From: Moringa oleifera | Taxonomy: Eukaryota > Streptophyta > Magnoliopsida > Brassicales > Moringaceae | Reading direction: 5' to 3' | Assembly (NCBI GenBank): GCA_021397835.1 | Contig: JAJFZO010000882.1 | Coordinates: 3,414,501 to 3,478,500, forward strand | Length of the DNA: 64,000 nucleotides | In this document: positions 1 through 19,100 of the stretch, one piece after another | Layout: every line of letters begins with the position of its first letter | Position numbering within the stretch: the first letter of the stretch is position 1 | Notes under the pieces: model-generated | What the model was told of the DNA's origin: nothing | The model's database searches: none | Seen by the model: the letters and a program-made list of their open reading frames with translations, nothing else | Translations under genes and position numbers: made by a program

Positions 1-1221
1 ATGTTTTCTTAGAGAAAAAATATTTCCAAAATTGGTCTGCGGAGGTTGATGTATAACAAAATATGTCTGCAATTTAAATTAGAAAACAAACAAAAATACT
101 TTTTTCTTGTATACCAATTCTATTCCAAAATAAATACGATATGAAAATGCATAATAGAATTTATTTAATTTCTAACAAATTTAAAATTTTTAATTATATT
201 TTTTATAATTTAATTTTAAAAATAAATAATTATAAAATTAATGATATTTTTATCATTCACATGTTTTCAAAAATTATTTAAATAAGTTTATATTTCATTT
301 TGAAATCATCTTTTAAATTCAAATTATTTTTATTCATCAACTATTTTCATAAATTTTTAATTTTTTGATAATTAAAAAATATTTTAAATAATTATAAAAT
401 TTTTTATAGTAATAATTTAAACATTTCTTACATTTTTATTAAAAAATTTCAATTTAAAATCCATTAAATACATTTTTATATTCACTTTCTAATTTACTTG
501 CTTATATTGAATATTACATGAAGATTATCTTGATAAATAAACATTGATATATTAATAAGTTATTAAATTATTTAATTATGAGTTTTGTTACTCATAATCA
601 AAGAATTATCTAATTAATCATTTTTAACAATAATCAACATCATGACAAAATATTGAAAATGAACCGCCACCAATTTGTCTCTTCCTCTCCCTCTTGCCGT
701 CCACAAGATAATGATATTTCCATTCGTGGACAAATAAAATTTGTTTTTCCTCTTATTTTTTTAAAAAATATTTATAATTTTAAAACTTTAAAATATTATA
801 TAATTTAACCTAATTATGTTTTATATTATTTAATTATACTAGCAATACATGAACATTGATAAATTTTGCATAATTTAAAAATTAATGAATAATATATAAT
901 ATTTTATGTAAACATGTTTTAAAATTAAGATAAATGAATAGTATTTTAAACATAATTTAAGTTTTTTTCATTTTTTGTTAAAATAATAACAATAATAATA
1001 AATCAATTTTTTTCTAGACAATTTAAAGAAAATATGGATTTTAAAATTTATTTACTTTTCTTTATTTAATTTTCTTCATATGGCAGTTAACGTGGCAGAA
1101 AGTTGACCAAAGAGCGGACAAGACACAGCATTCACATAACCAATGCCTACAAGGCAGCATTCCAAAACGCACTGGCTTTAGTGACTGACATTCTCGTGAG
1201 AGAGAAAGGTAGGGACAGAGA
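1..1221. other. AT-rich spacer and CCD1 upstream region
   Basis: This stretch is extremely AT-rich, with long runs of A, T and TTAA-type words, and holds no credible coding exon on either strand. Composition becomes more balanced from about 1080, where the leader of the downstream CCD1 gene probably begins. A short island at 660-740 is C-rich but shows no open frame. I could not pick a convincing TATA box among the many AT words. Confidence 0.6.
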
Positions 1222-7381
<6,160 letters not shown>

Positions 7382-8583
7382 CCTTAAGGCTTAGTGGAGT
7401 ACGCACAGCCAAGTTTCTGTTTATCCAGGCATCAAATACCTTCTAGACTATATACAGTGACGAATAATCAGGTCGCAGAGTCTGTATCTATCATATCATC
7501 ATTGTCTGTAATATGTCCATCTTAGACTCTTTGCTGGCAACTGAGAAAAATGCATGATGATGAATTGTATCCCTACAAACAGCCATTGCAGCCTTTGACA
7601 TTCATCTCCAACAAAGGGATGTTCAGCATTTTATCTGGTTTTCGTTGATTTTTTTTTTAAGAACAAAATAAGTTATTTTTTAACAATTTATCATAATCAT
7701 ATAAAAATAATAAATCAAATAAATTTTAATAATTTAATTTATTATAATATCAGGGATCAACATGTTTTCCAAAAATTATTAAAAGTCAAGTGTCTTTATC
7801 AATCATCTGCCAACCTACCCATGCATCGGGGTTAGTTCCCCCTGCAAATGGTAAGAATGAGAAATTAATCTAGCAAGAATGCGCCTCATACAATAGGAAA
7901 ATGTACTTAATTTAATTGTAGTATTAACATGACGTGATATATAACATTCTATGTGAATGCTTTGAGTACGTTGAGATTTAAAACTGATGCATGTCATTTA
8001 TAGAGGTCTCACATGCCTCTGAAAGGGTATGAATGCTAATCCTGCACTGCAGCTGATGATTGGCAGAACTAGAATGAGAAGTGCATAACCTTTTTTTCCT
8101 TTGTCTTGCCTATTCTTAGGGGAAAAGGCAGAAGGCAAAGGCTTACACAAGAGCACAGCATAACTCAGCAGAGGAGATGCACTAATAATGGAAAAGGCAA
8201 AAATCTCTAATTGTTTGTTCACCATCGAACATTACATTCAATAGTATCAACCATTAAACCATGAAGAAACTAGCATCAAGTAGAAGGAATTTTTCTGATA
8301 ACACTGTATTGCATACATGTAATAACATCAAAAAACACAGCAGTTAAGCTACTAAATAGGTCTGCAAAAAAAAAAAAAAGAAATTTAATTTTCCAAACAG
8401 ATGGTATTCACATGTGAGAAACACCAGCAATACATAACATGTGATGAAGAAAAGACTAATATACACAATTTGTTAATGGACGAAGCTACATATATAACAG
8501 TCTCTTGGTTATACCTTGCTACCTAAAACAGATTTCCTTGACAAACATTTAAGTAAAAATGTTGTGTACAAAAGCAAGATAAG
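7382..8583. other. CCD1 3' UTR and intergenic spacer
   Basis: The first 200-300 bases after the CCD1 stop probably form its 3' UTR. A low-complexity AT stretch follows at about 7650-7760. Short open frames on the minus strand at 7815-8225 have no recognisable family and contain no splice structure I trust. I see no RNA gene here. Confidence 0.5.
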
Positions 8584-8655
8584 TCATCCTAGTGAAGGTG
8601 GAAGGCAACAGGCCACCACAATACACCCAAATTCTCTCTCAGAAACTGGCTCCAT
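8584..8655 (-). CDS. Candidate 23-aa peptide in a short minus-strand transcription unit
   Basis: A minus-strand acceptor (pyrimidine-rich tract then GCAG, exon starting at 8669) is followed within 15 bases by an ATG. It opens a 23-codon frame with the peptide start MEPVSEREFGC and a hydrophobic, cysteine-containing tail IVVACCLPPSLG. Farther upstream, around 10338-10510, lies a CT-rich leader-like segment ending in a possible GTATGT donor. It would be joined by an intron of about 1.7 kb. No frame of 60 codons or more exists in 8.3-10.5 kb, so the locus is either a non-coding transcript or a microprotein gene. I do not recognise the peptide. The splice pairing is inferred. Confidence 0.25.
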   Translation of the reverse strand: MEPVSEREFGCIVVACCLPPSLG

Positions 8656-8669
8656 GTACTCTAAATGAT

Positions 8670-10510
8670 CTGCGAGACAAAAAAGCAAAATAAAATTTGT
8701 AGTCATATTTGTGATAAAATCAACTGGACGAAAGGCTGTGAACAAGCCACACAACAAAGGCTTAGCACAACCTTCACACCAGTAAACATCTAGAGTGCAA
8801 TATTTGCCTTTTCTTTTTAACCATGAGATATTATGAAAGGCTATTAATTATCAATGATTCATCTACTTCACCTGTAAGGGACTTCGAAAACCCAGGCAAG
8901 CCTTCAATCAATGTTTATATTCAGCCAAAAGGGGCAAAATCAGCAAACAGCACCCAGTGAAAAAATTAACCATAAAAATGGAGTAGCATTTCTTAACAGT
9001 TAGATAATGCATGCAAAGAGAAGATCCATATCTCATCATCTTCAGAAGTAAAAAAATTACTTAGTACTTGGTAGTTTTACTTTCAAAAAACTTATTGAGA
9101 AAAAATATAGTAAACATCACAAAAACATGATTATAAAAGAGGTATTCTAATCCCTATGCCTATAAAGTACTGAGCTTCTAAATGCTAACCATATAATAAC
9201 AAATATAGAAGCCCAATATCATTACCATGCCAAAAATGTGAAACAAATTATGCAAATCAATTATCATATCCTAGTCAAGGTCTCTTTTCCAGCTCCAATA
9301 CCATAAAATTCAGGATTTTTGAACCTGAGAACTCCTTCCCAAGACATCAATATGGAAAATCCCTCAGCTTGCCTAGTATCTACCTTGCATGAATTTGTTT
9401 CATGGTACCTCAACCTCTGCTATAAGTTGCAAAAGGGAGCACCATTGTCACATGTTTCATGCACATTTTCAGATTACTAAAATTTTCATCACTGGGACTG
9501 GAGAAACATGATGGTAGAGTACAATAAGGCATAACTCAAGGCAGTGAAGGGAGATGCCAATCAACACCACAGACAAGAAACATTACAAATATCAATCAAC
9601 AAAATTTAATATGAAGATGAAGTCAATAGAATTAGTTTTCATAAGCAATAAAGGCTTGTTACTTACAAATGTCAATCTCTAGCTTACCCGCATTAAATAC
9701 ATTACATAATCAGCTCCCATGATCATTTCAACAAACACCACAAAGTAAATCAATCAATTATAAAAAGTTCTTCAAACCCTATGGTAGAGCATTTGAAAAC
9801 CATTCTGTTTACAGAAAACTCGTTCTTTTGGAAGAGTTTATTCCAGCTGTCTCCCTTTCCAAGTGTGGAAAATGAGGAAACAACATAATACAAACAAGAC
9901 GCAGAACCTATTTGGAAAATCAAAGTGAAGAACCTGGTTTGTGAAAAGAATTTATATACTCCAAAGAAATTCTTAAAAGAAAACCTGTCAAGTTTTCATG
10001 TAGAAATCTAACCATTCACCTAGGCAACACATTAAAAAATTTTTCATCGAAAAATCTGAAACTGAAAGCAAAGCACCTGAATTTGAAAATTCTCCTCAAT
10101 CAACACTAGAAAAAAATTTCAAAGGGGAATATATAATGTAATGGAAAAATGATGAACCAAAAATTTTGTTTTTAACATTAGTTCGAACGCAACTCACAAG
10201 TTTGAAACGAAAAAGATCTAAAACCTTCTATTCAAAAGAAACCATCAACAAGAATCTTAGGAAGTTAACCACATAACTCGGCAAGCAAGTCATAAATCCG
10301 GCACATTACATACATAGATACGCACATACATTATACAGATAGCAGAAATGGAAAGCGGAGAAAAATGTACAGACTGAGTTTCACTAAGTTGAACAGAAAT
10401 ACAAAACCGATATACAATACAGTCCTGCGTGTGTAACACTGACAGAGACAGGAAGAGAGATATATCCGTTACAGGGAGCAGAGCATGGAACCCTAGAGTT
10501 CTGCAGGAGC
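8670..10510 (-). other. Possible intron and leader of the short transcription unit
   Basis: No long frame occurs on either strand. Composition is moderately AT-rich and less biased than true spacer. The right end (10338-10510 read on the minus strand) resembles a 5' UTR, with CT-rich blocks and a five-codon upstream frame beginning ATGCTCTGC. A run of 19 T on the plus strand starts at 10511 and marks the outer limit. Whether the region is transcribed cannot be decided from sequence alone. Confidence 0.25.
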
Positions 10511-11900
10511 TTTTTTTTTTTTTTTTTTTAATTTCTTCAGAAAAAAAGCAAGTTTAGATTTTTCATTGGGCTTTCTAAGGAATTGGATGAATTCAGAGTC
10601 TTGCTTCTACTTAAGTGAGCCTATGCCTTAATAGAAGCCCAAATCTACCAATTCTTCCTATTATTTTAATTTAAAAGTTAAATATTAAAACAACTTTAAA
10701 TTATAGATTTTTTTAATTTAAACAATAAATTGGTTGATTTTAATTTGAATTCATGAGAAAATTTAAAAACTGAGTATTATTCAAATTAAATATTTTACAT
10801 AATAATTTTAATTTAAAATTTTCTATAAATTAAAAAAAGTTCAAACTATCATTATTAAAAAAATCAATTATTTTAATGTTAAATATATATATATTTATAA
10901 ATTTACTGTTAAAAATTTTAAAATTTTATTAAAAAATGATGAATGAAAAATTATTCAAATTTAAAAGATAAACTTGAAATAAAGTCTAGATTTATTTTAG
11001 TTAAAGTATTTCAATAATAAAAATACTATTAATTTTTCATAATGATTTGAAGCAAAATTCAAATTATACCAAATTAAAACATTAAGGATATTAAGATTTA
11101 AATTAAAAAAAATATGTATAATTTAAGGTTTTTTTATAATGACTTTGTACTTTAATTGTATATTAATACTTAATCAACCAATTAATTAATTAATTGCAGG
11201 GGCCATGACAAGTTAATCAAAAATGAGTGAATGAGGGTTAAGACTTAAGGCAGACCAATCAAGGACAAATCCACCCCTTAAGTAATGTCCTTTTCTTTGC
11301 TCTTTTCTTACTCTATTTGTTACTTGTGGAATACTTTTAATCAATTTCTATAACCCAAAATTGGCTAACCACCAACCATTTTTGTCCAAATCCATTATGG
11401 GTTTAACACCTTCTCACTTTTGCTTCGAGCTGAAGATAATATCTGAATTTAATTCCCACAAATATTTAATTTTGTATTTTTAAAAAAATAGAAAACAGAG
11501 AACACATCCATAGTTTTTAATTAACAGTAACAAGATGAATTTCAAAATAAATTAAAAGATAAGTAAATAATACAAAATTTATTTTATTATTTGTCTTAAA
11601 TCTTAACTACTTAAGGGCATTTCCAGTGAATTTCCAAGTGAATCCAAACAAACAGGAAGCAAAAGAATTAACAAGTTGCAGATATTGCAGAAGAAGAGAG
11701 ATATGGAGAGATATGCAGAGAGCCCTGAAATGGTAACAGATAACACTCTTGATAGAAATGTTGAACCCTTTTGATAAACAAAAGGAGAATCTTCACACCT
11801 CTTAGATGGTTCTGAATATAGAAGTTTGAAACTCTCAAATTCACAACTAATTCCTACCTGGTAGATACAGAACTTTTCAGACACTTTTTACAAGCAGGGT
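10511..11900. other. AT-rich spacer
   Basis: It begins with a poly-T run (10511-10529). Very AT-rich sequence follows to about 11170, then somewhat more balanced sequence up to the probable 3' UTR of NF-YA. The minus-strand frame at 11603-11884 has no family resemblance and lies where NF-YA 3' sequence is expected. No gene is supported. Confidence 0.5.
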
Positions 11901-11999
11901 GAATGGAAGAGACATGGAACTAATGGCAGAATGACAACAGACAGGAACTTCACACTTTCTCCTTCCTTGTCTCACCCCAACAGCTACTGAGAAAAGCAA

Positions 12000-12020
12000 G
12001 AGCCAAGAATGAATTGCCTA
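12000..12020 (-). promoter_or_regulatory. miR169 target site in the NF-YA 3' UTR
   Basis: On the minus strand the 21-nt site contains GGCAATTCATTCTTGGCT. It pairs with miR169 (CAGCCAAGGATGACTTGCCG family) with about four mismatches or wobbles. The site lies about 190 nt downstream of the NF-YA stop, where miR169 sites of plant NF-YA mRNAs are known to sit. As I remember them, the Arabidopsis sites are almost identical. Drought and nutrient control of NF-YA through miR169 is established for the family; its use here is inferred. Confidence 0.85.
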
Positions 12021-12207
12021 GGAACACCACAGCAAGAAGGGTACACTACCCTTAAGTTGGAAGGTATAACACCTCCAGCTTAGCCTGCACTGGAGAAGCC
12101 TCCCATCAGATACAAGGACAAGTCAGTGAACCACCATATCAAATAGAGACAAGAAACCAAACCCGGAAAGCAACGCTGGGAGGGTACCTCACCCTGAGTA
12201 GTTTCAG

Positions 12208-14903
12208 TTAACAGAGAGGGGACCCTTGTGTTACCCCATTCCCCTGCATGCTTCCCTTCTCCTGACCTAAAGAGCCACTACCTGCAATATTGTATAAAGA
12301 TGACAGGCCACGGCCATTGCTGCTAGCATTGGAAGAAACATGCGTTCTGTACAAGTCTTGAACCATTGATCCGTTTATTTCTTGCTGACTAGAGGAATCC
12401 AAGCTTCCGGTTCCATTGGCAGGCAAACGTTCCTGTCCAGAATTGGTACGTGAATTTGTGTTTTTCTCTGAAGTTGGATTGCCAGCGTTACTATCCAGCT
12501 TCTTTGTATTAAGAAAACGTCCTCCGCAACCCCTTGCTCTTCTCATAGCATGCAGGTGTCGAGATTCATGAAGATATGGCTGTAAAATCAGCAAGAAATG
12601 ACAGACTTATACCTTCGCCATACTTTGTAACTCGTAATCTATAGCAGTTAAAAAGTTATTAACAATAATTATTACCTTCCTAGCTTTTATCACTTTCTTT
12701 TCAAGCTCAGCCTTAGCACGTGACTGTCTTCGTCTAAGAATACCATGATACTGCTTCGCATTGACATAAACAGGCTCCTCCTCCATTTCAAGAGGTAAAG
12801 GCATTCGAGCATGATGCATGCCAAACAAATGAGGTACCTGATACATTAGCAAGAGTTATTAGAAATCAATTTTAAGTTCAACAACATTTACCAGCAAATA
12901 ACTCTCTAGGCTGAGTTAACTGGTTCATTGCAAGAATCCTCAAAGAAGAAATGAATGAAGACAAAGGAGAAAAGCAGAGAAGAGTAAGATAAAGTCAGGT
13001 CAATCAGACATAACTTCTTATTCCCACGCATTTCACAGAAAAAGAGAGGAGGAGAAAAAGGTCAACAATTAACAGATACATTCACACGTGTGTATAGATG
13101 GTAATAATTTTGCTCAAAAATTATGTAAAGATGGGGTCATCATGCCATCTCATATGCACTTTGGTTAATCATTTTGGCCAGTCAACTGCAGCCATGGCAA
13201 ACACAAGACAACATCTTAGCACGGTGCATTCCAAGGATGCATACAAATAATATATTTGCATCCAAAATATCATCTTATTCTAATCACAGTGGAGAACACA
13301 GGGCAGTTATGTCTAGTTGATGATGAGTATAAACATATTCTGTCTGACACAAGGAGACTGTAAAAGTACATACCATAGCCTGAGGCGCATAAGAAGCCAA
13401 TATTCCACCATACTGGGGATCCGAATATGGGTATGATGTCAAAACCTGAAAATTTCTGGTAATTTAGAATCCTTGACATATTTGCAGACATGAGCTAGGT
13501 GGGTGGATGACTGTGCATGATAAAAGAGAGAGACAGAGGTCTTACAATTGAGTGACCAACTAGTTCCATTTGGGAATTTGGTTCCAGGTGTTCATTCATA
13601 GGAATATACTTGAGATGTTGGTCTTCTCTTCCAGTATTGCTACCTGAACCAAAAATTAAAACATGCATCAATATCATAGTACATGAATGTGTATGCTTAA
13701 ACTGAGCCAGAAGATATGCACCCACCTCCTCCTTTCCAGTGAGGAGTAAGATTTACCATTTACAACTAATTATTTACAGTAAATACTTCTTACTAATGAA
13801 TATGGCATATCTGCACACATTCTAGAAATATAACCAAATTAAATTCATTAGTTTACATTTATTTGAAAGATTGTTTACATGGCAGTTCCATTCACCATAA
13901 ACTAGAAATGCCTGCTATATAAGACAACAATATATGATAGAATTCCAATGTGCTTTAATTGTTTTTGCTTCATCCATTGTACTCAACCTACAACAGGACA
14001 ATGAGAAATATTCAAGCTTATGCATTCTTGAAATTTAGGTTAAGGTTACAGCTTCCAAAACCAATCGCAAATCCCTTTCAGTCACAGGGGAAGCATAACC
14101 TATAGTTATTCGACCATTCAATAGCTTTAATTTGAAGTCACAGTGACAGATTTTCAGATTTATTATCTTTACTCTTAAATTAAGGAAAAATTATTAAGTT
14201 TATTTTGCAAACTACTCTCATCACTGTAAGCATGTAACCATTCATGCAACAGAAGAGATTAGTACTTAGTAGACCAGCACTCCTCTCTTTTCAAAGACGG
14301 ATGAATAACACCTCGCAGTAGACCAGCACTCCTCTCTTTCCAAAGACAGATGAATAACAGCTTGCAGCTTCAATAAGGTCTAGTAGCCTCGTTTTCTCCT
14401 TTTTCCTTGCTCTCCTTTAATTTCATTCCTTCACATTGTAATTTACGCTTCATTGTCCTAAATCTTACCAATTTTCCAGTTTGATTAACAATCCAGATAT
14501 AAATCTACCAAACCAGCCTTTAAATCCATAATTGCACCTCTATTAGGCAATTCATAGAAAATCGTGACCCTAAACTTATTTGTTGGTTCCAACAGAAAAC
14601 CTGCAACCTATTTAGTGCAAATTCAGAAAAATTTCAAATTCACATTTTCCCTTCCGTGGCAAATCTTTAGTAAATCTTCATTGAAAAATTACCTCTATCA
14701 GCACCATTTGTTTGTGGATGAATAGATTTATTTGCAACAGAACCATTTGGTTGGTCCAATGAAGATGACTTTGAAGCGATTTCACCTAAGGAGGGATTGG
14801 TCCCAACTCCATGCCACCAAGGCTGGGAGTATAAATTAGACTGGAACACACTCTGAGCACCATGCTGTAATCTCCGATCTCCATTATCAGGTTTTGCTGG
14901 CAT
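12208..14903 (-). CDS. NF-YA: Nuclear transcription factor Y subunit A (CCAAT-binding, HAP2 type)
   Basis: Minus-strand coding exons: 14693-14903, 13546-13643, 13374-13445, 12676-12837, 12208-12579. They sum to 915 nt (304 aa) with phases that match. The conserved core spans the last two exons. The NF-YB/NF-YC interaction helix ([20 protein letters not shown], about residues 150-180) is followed by the DNA-contacting part ([19 protein letters not shown], then RFLNTKK). The N-terminus carries [11 protein letters not shown] and the PWWHGVG motif, common in plant members. The C-terminal tail is Ser/Asn/Gly-rich and ends in GSPLC. Family role: with NF-YB and NF-YC it forms the trimer that binds CCAAT boxes in the nucleus. 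The start is the first ATG after a 5' UTR acceptor at 14945. A miR169 site lies in the 3' UTR. All key Arg and His residues are present. I do not assign a paralogue number. Confidence 0.95.
14268..14365. repeat. 49-bp tandem duplication in NF-YA intron 1
   Basis: Two head-to-tail copies, 14268-14316 and 14317-14365, both begin AGTAGACCAGCACTCCTCTC and differ at only a few positions. The duplication lies inside the intron between the first and second coding exons of NF-YA. It is non-coding and looks like a recent replication-slippage or repair event. Confidence 0.85.
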
Positions 14904-16155
14904 GATTTGTAATCTTAATCTGGGAAAATATCAACAGCCTAATCCCTGAAATAGTCAAAAACAAAAAAGATATTAAGTGATCATTAGAGCGCAGGGCGAG
15001 AGAGGGAGACCCAGTACACAGTTGTGGATTTCTCATAAGGAAAGAAAAAATTATCCAGAAATCTAACACAGAAGACAAACAGAAGTATTGCAACATGCAA
15101 TGGCCTTGAAAGTGATGGAAGAACTCCATGCCAGCCCCAGCAACTCCAGCTACTTCATGCGAACAAACAGTCCATTTGCATGTGCTTGTTAAGCATCCAT
15201 TTGGTTGTAAGAGGATTAAGATGTAAAACAGCAAACACAAAAGAAGAAACCTAGTAGCCAAAACAGAATATCTTCACAAAAAAGGGAAGCAGAGAAAGGA
15301 AAGGAAAGATTTTACCAACAAAACTTATTTAAACTGTCTACTGCTAAATTTAAAGCCCAGTTCTCAAAGCTTTCCAAAGAAAGACTAACAAACTAACATC
15401 TAAAAAAGACATTAAAATAAGTGCACAGTGACAAACACCTTAGTTAGATTACTTTTTCTAGAAAAATAAATCCGAACATATGAATAAAAATGAAAATCTT
15501 ATCTCTAATACCAAATCCAGGCATAATCCTTTCAAAGAGAAAAAATTAAAGCTTCAAAAGAAAAACTGAACTTATACCTTCGTTACTTATCCATTAATGT
15601 ACCAAATAACTTAATAAAATAAAAGGAAAAACCATAGTTCAAGATCCCATAAAGCATCAAACGAACACTCAACTGAGCTATCATAATTAATTAGCTCAAC
15701 TGTAATTTCCCAGCTGGGTATAGCTAATTCGACTCCGAATTCTGATAATTCGAGCCCATACTCCAGGTATCAAAGCATACAGAGTACGCAGCGACCACAT
15801 GAGTGGGAAACCACCCTTTTCCGCTTAAAAACTAAGAATTTTCGTCTGCATGGAATTGCTCGGCAGCGAAACAGATAACTCCCCCACAAAAAGTAGAACA
15901 GAAAAAACCATAAAAACTTCAAAATCAATTAAACCCAAGAGTGAATTCCAAAGAAAATTGGAATCAGAACCATGAAAAGGAGAATAATCATGATCAGAAA
16001 ATTGAAATGCAGAGAAGACTTACTGCCGGTTGACAAGCAAAGAATTGAAAACCTTTAAGCTTTTAGTTTGGAGAATCAGAAGTCATGGTTACGGGGTTTC
16101 TCTCTCTCTCTCTCTCTCTCTCTCGCTATCTCTCTGCAACCTTAAGAGAGACAGT
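14904..16155 (-). promoter_or_regulatory. NF-YA 5' UTR, leader intron and core promoter
   Basis: The ATG at 14903 is preceded by about 42 nt of leader back to an acceptor (TTTCAG, exon from 14945). A donor of the form GGCA/GTAAGTC gives an upstream leader exon starting at 16024, so the leader intron is about 1.08 kb. The leader exon holds (TC)13 at 16099-16124, read as GA repeats in the mRNA. A TATA-like ATATAT lies near 16172-16190, about 30 bases before a likely start site around 16150. Joining by these sites is inferred. Confidence 0.6.
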
Positions 16156-16159
16156 GGCA

Positions 16160-19100
16160 TTTGTTTTGATGGAGAAAGAAAATATATAAATTGTATGTTA
16201 ATAACAATGACAAGAATTTGAGATACTTGAGAAAAAATAAAAAGTTCCAAGAATTTGATGTTTTATCTCCCTATTCTGCCCGGGCAGAGCTCCTTTTGTC
16301 ACTGTAAGGAAGAGAAATAAAAAATTATAAAATTCTGGAGGCTGAGGGGGTTGGTGATTGAAGAGACAAAACTAGCCTTAATAAATACTTATTTCCTGTT
16401 GCAACTTTTTCATAATAAAATATATATAATTCCAAAAATAATAATCATAGTTTGGATTGAAACTTGAGACTTTTACCTGTTCATTAAAAAATAAAAATAA
16501 TTAAGCCTTTCAAAATTAATAAATATAAGAATAAATAAAAAATTTAAGCTCTATTAATTTTTTAATTTAAATTATAAAATATTACTTAAATAATTATAAT
16601 TCAATTTTTTATTATTAATTTAATTTTAAATATTTATCAAAAATTAAATTTATTAAAAATTTTATACAATAAATTTGGTTTTATAATTTTTATATAAAAA
16701 AGTTCAAACTACAATCATAAATAATTCCAAAAATTTTGAATATTTTTTAATTGTATATTACCAAAATCTTAAAATTTTTATAAAAGAATCATTTCTAAAT
16801 TAAAAATTATTCAAACTCAAAATTGAGTGTGAAATTTGTTTTAATCATTTTTGAAGTATCTCACCCATAAAAATATCATTAATTTTAATAAATATTTTAA
16901 CTAAAATCCAAATTAAACAAAAATAAAATATTTAAAATATATTTGTTTTATTAATATTTTAAAACTTAAAATAAATACAAATATAATTTAAAAATTTTTA
17001 TATTTATTTTGAAAAGAATAATACTATCTTAAAGAATTCATATTGATAATTTTATAAGCAAGGGAAATGTACTTTTTTTTCTTTTCAATTAAGACAAAGG
17101 AAAAGTGATTTGCATTAGTAAGTGGAAGTGGGAGGAAGTCAGAGAAGCTGTTAAGTGTCATGATCTCTTCCAACAGTTGAGGAGTCTTCTTTTTCTTTTG
17201 TTTTTTTTTTTTTTTTTTTTTTTTGCTTTTTGTGGTTAATGAAAGCTTAAATGACAATTTTAATTTTCTTTTTTCTTTTTTAATTAAAACTAAACTAAAG
17301 TCAGTAGAATCTTGGTTGAGGAGTTCTTGTCAAGTCTTCTAGGAGGAACGACCAAGTCCATTTCCACACTACACTTTTTCTATGCTTCTTGTCTTGTTTG
17401 CTAAGCTAGGCCTTTTTGCTTTTTAGCATGGAGATTTAATCCTCGCTCTTCATTGTTTATTTTATTTTACATTTTTTTTTGTAATTTTATTTATTTCCTG
17501 AATAATAAGAAAATGAAGGGTAAAACAGGAAAAGTACATAAAAGGGCATTTTGGGCATAATGAGACAGATTTGTGTTTAAAAGAATTTTGAAGGTCGCCA
17601 GCACTGACACATGTGAGGAGTAAACAACGTGTCAGAGTAGTAATGACGATTGGTGGGGTCCATGGTTCTTTTAAGTTGCCACGTTATCCCCATCCACCAC
17701 TTTGTCAACTCTGTCTGTACTTTCTCAGCTTAACGGCGTCATAACAGCCACGTGCCTTCCGATTGACAGCCTTCTTGTCCTCTTCCTAGGAAGCAGCCAA
17801 AACATGAAAAAGAATTCGTTAAAAAAAAAATAAAAGCCAGCAAATAATTATCAAATTTTCAGGTTAAAGCAATCATTGAGTTTCAGTTTCACGTTTCGAT
17901 AGAAATAAAAATATAATTTAACACTAAATAAAAATAAATTAAACTAGAAATTTCCTATTTATCTGAACTATGTGAACTTACTTATTTAATTTAATGAAAA
18001 CATTTTCAAAAAAATTCTTATTATTTTTAGCCTAATATCAAAAATTTTAAAAATTATTTGCTTTATAAAAAATTGATTCCCTTAAGACACGGCAAAATGT
18101 CATCATGCCGACGTCATTCCGTAATTTATGATTAAATATATTTTGTTTGAATTTGCAGTTTTCATTTAAAAAGAAGTGAAAGAAGAAAATGAAAGTAGCA
18201 GGCAGCCGTGGACTATGGTAGTGGAAGAGAGAGGACCACCTAGAGAGGGTGAGCTTAAGGTCAAAGTCATTGGGGCAGGTGTAAGACAAGCTGGCGTTTC
18301 GAGCCCCGAGAAAAGGGACACGTGGAAAATGGAATGTATGTGACCGGCAGGCGGCTTAAGGAGCAGCCGTTGCAATCTCTGAGCTGGCAACAAATAGAGG
18401 CACAAAAACATAGAGGAATTTGACATAAATAAAATGGTTGTTCCCATAAAATAATCTCGAAACAGTTATGAAATGAAATAATGGTTTTAGATGTCAAACA
18501 ATAGAACAAAAAGTTTGAGTAACAAGTACAGCGAAATGAAAAGAGTGAGCCAGAGACTTAAACGTTTAACAACAAGACATGACCAGAATTCTGGGAAGTA
18601 ATAATTGATTTTGACAAATCCCATAAAAGAATGTTTGGATTTGAATCGAAAGTTAGCCTTTCAATAAGAAAGAAAAAGATAACAAGGTACAGAAGAAAAC
18701 ATGATGTCTCCAAACAGCAAGCAGACTACAAGATTCAGGAGATGATTAAAAAAAGCTTTTGATGAGCTCTTTTTTCTTTTTTAATCTTTTCGTGGAACCA
18801 ACTTTTTATACTTTTCAGTTTACTTTTTTTGTTGCGAACATTTGTTATATGATTCAAAAAAGATTCACAGAATTATGTATATCAATTTCAACACAGAACA
18901 CAACCTGCATATAATTAAAATCCACTCTTAATCCAAAAAGAAACTTTTCTTTTGAAAACATGAAATTGATATGTCATCCAAGACCACTAATGTGTGCAGA
19001 TAGGAAAAGAAGGGCGAGAGTCTGACGATCACCTTGGAGAATGTTCTTTGTGTAATTTCCCCTACTTTCCCAAAAGCTCCAAACTACTCCTACTGAATCA

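Noticed and set aside
17201..17224. Poly-T run as a retrogene or SINE tail
   Set aside because: No A/B box, target-site duplication or coding remnant flanks it; AT-rich spacer of this kind often has such runs.
18047..18509. Minus-strand frames of 80-93 codons
   Set aside because: They have no recognisable motif, mutually overlapping frames and no promoter or splice context; treated as chance frames in spacer.
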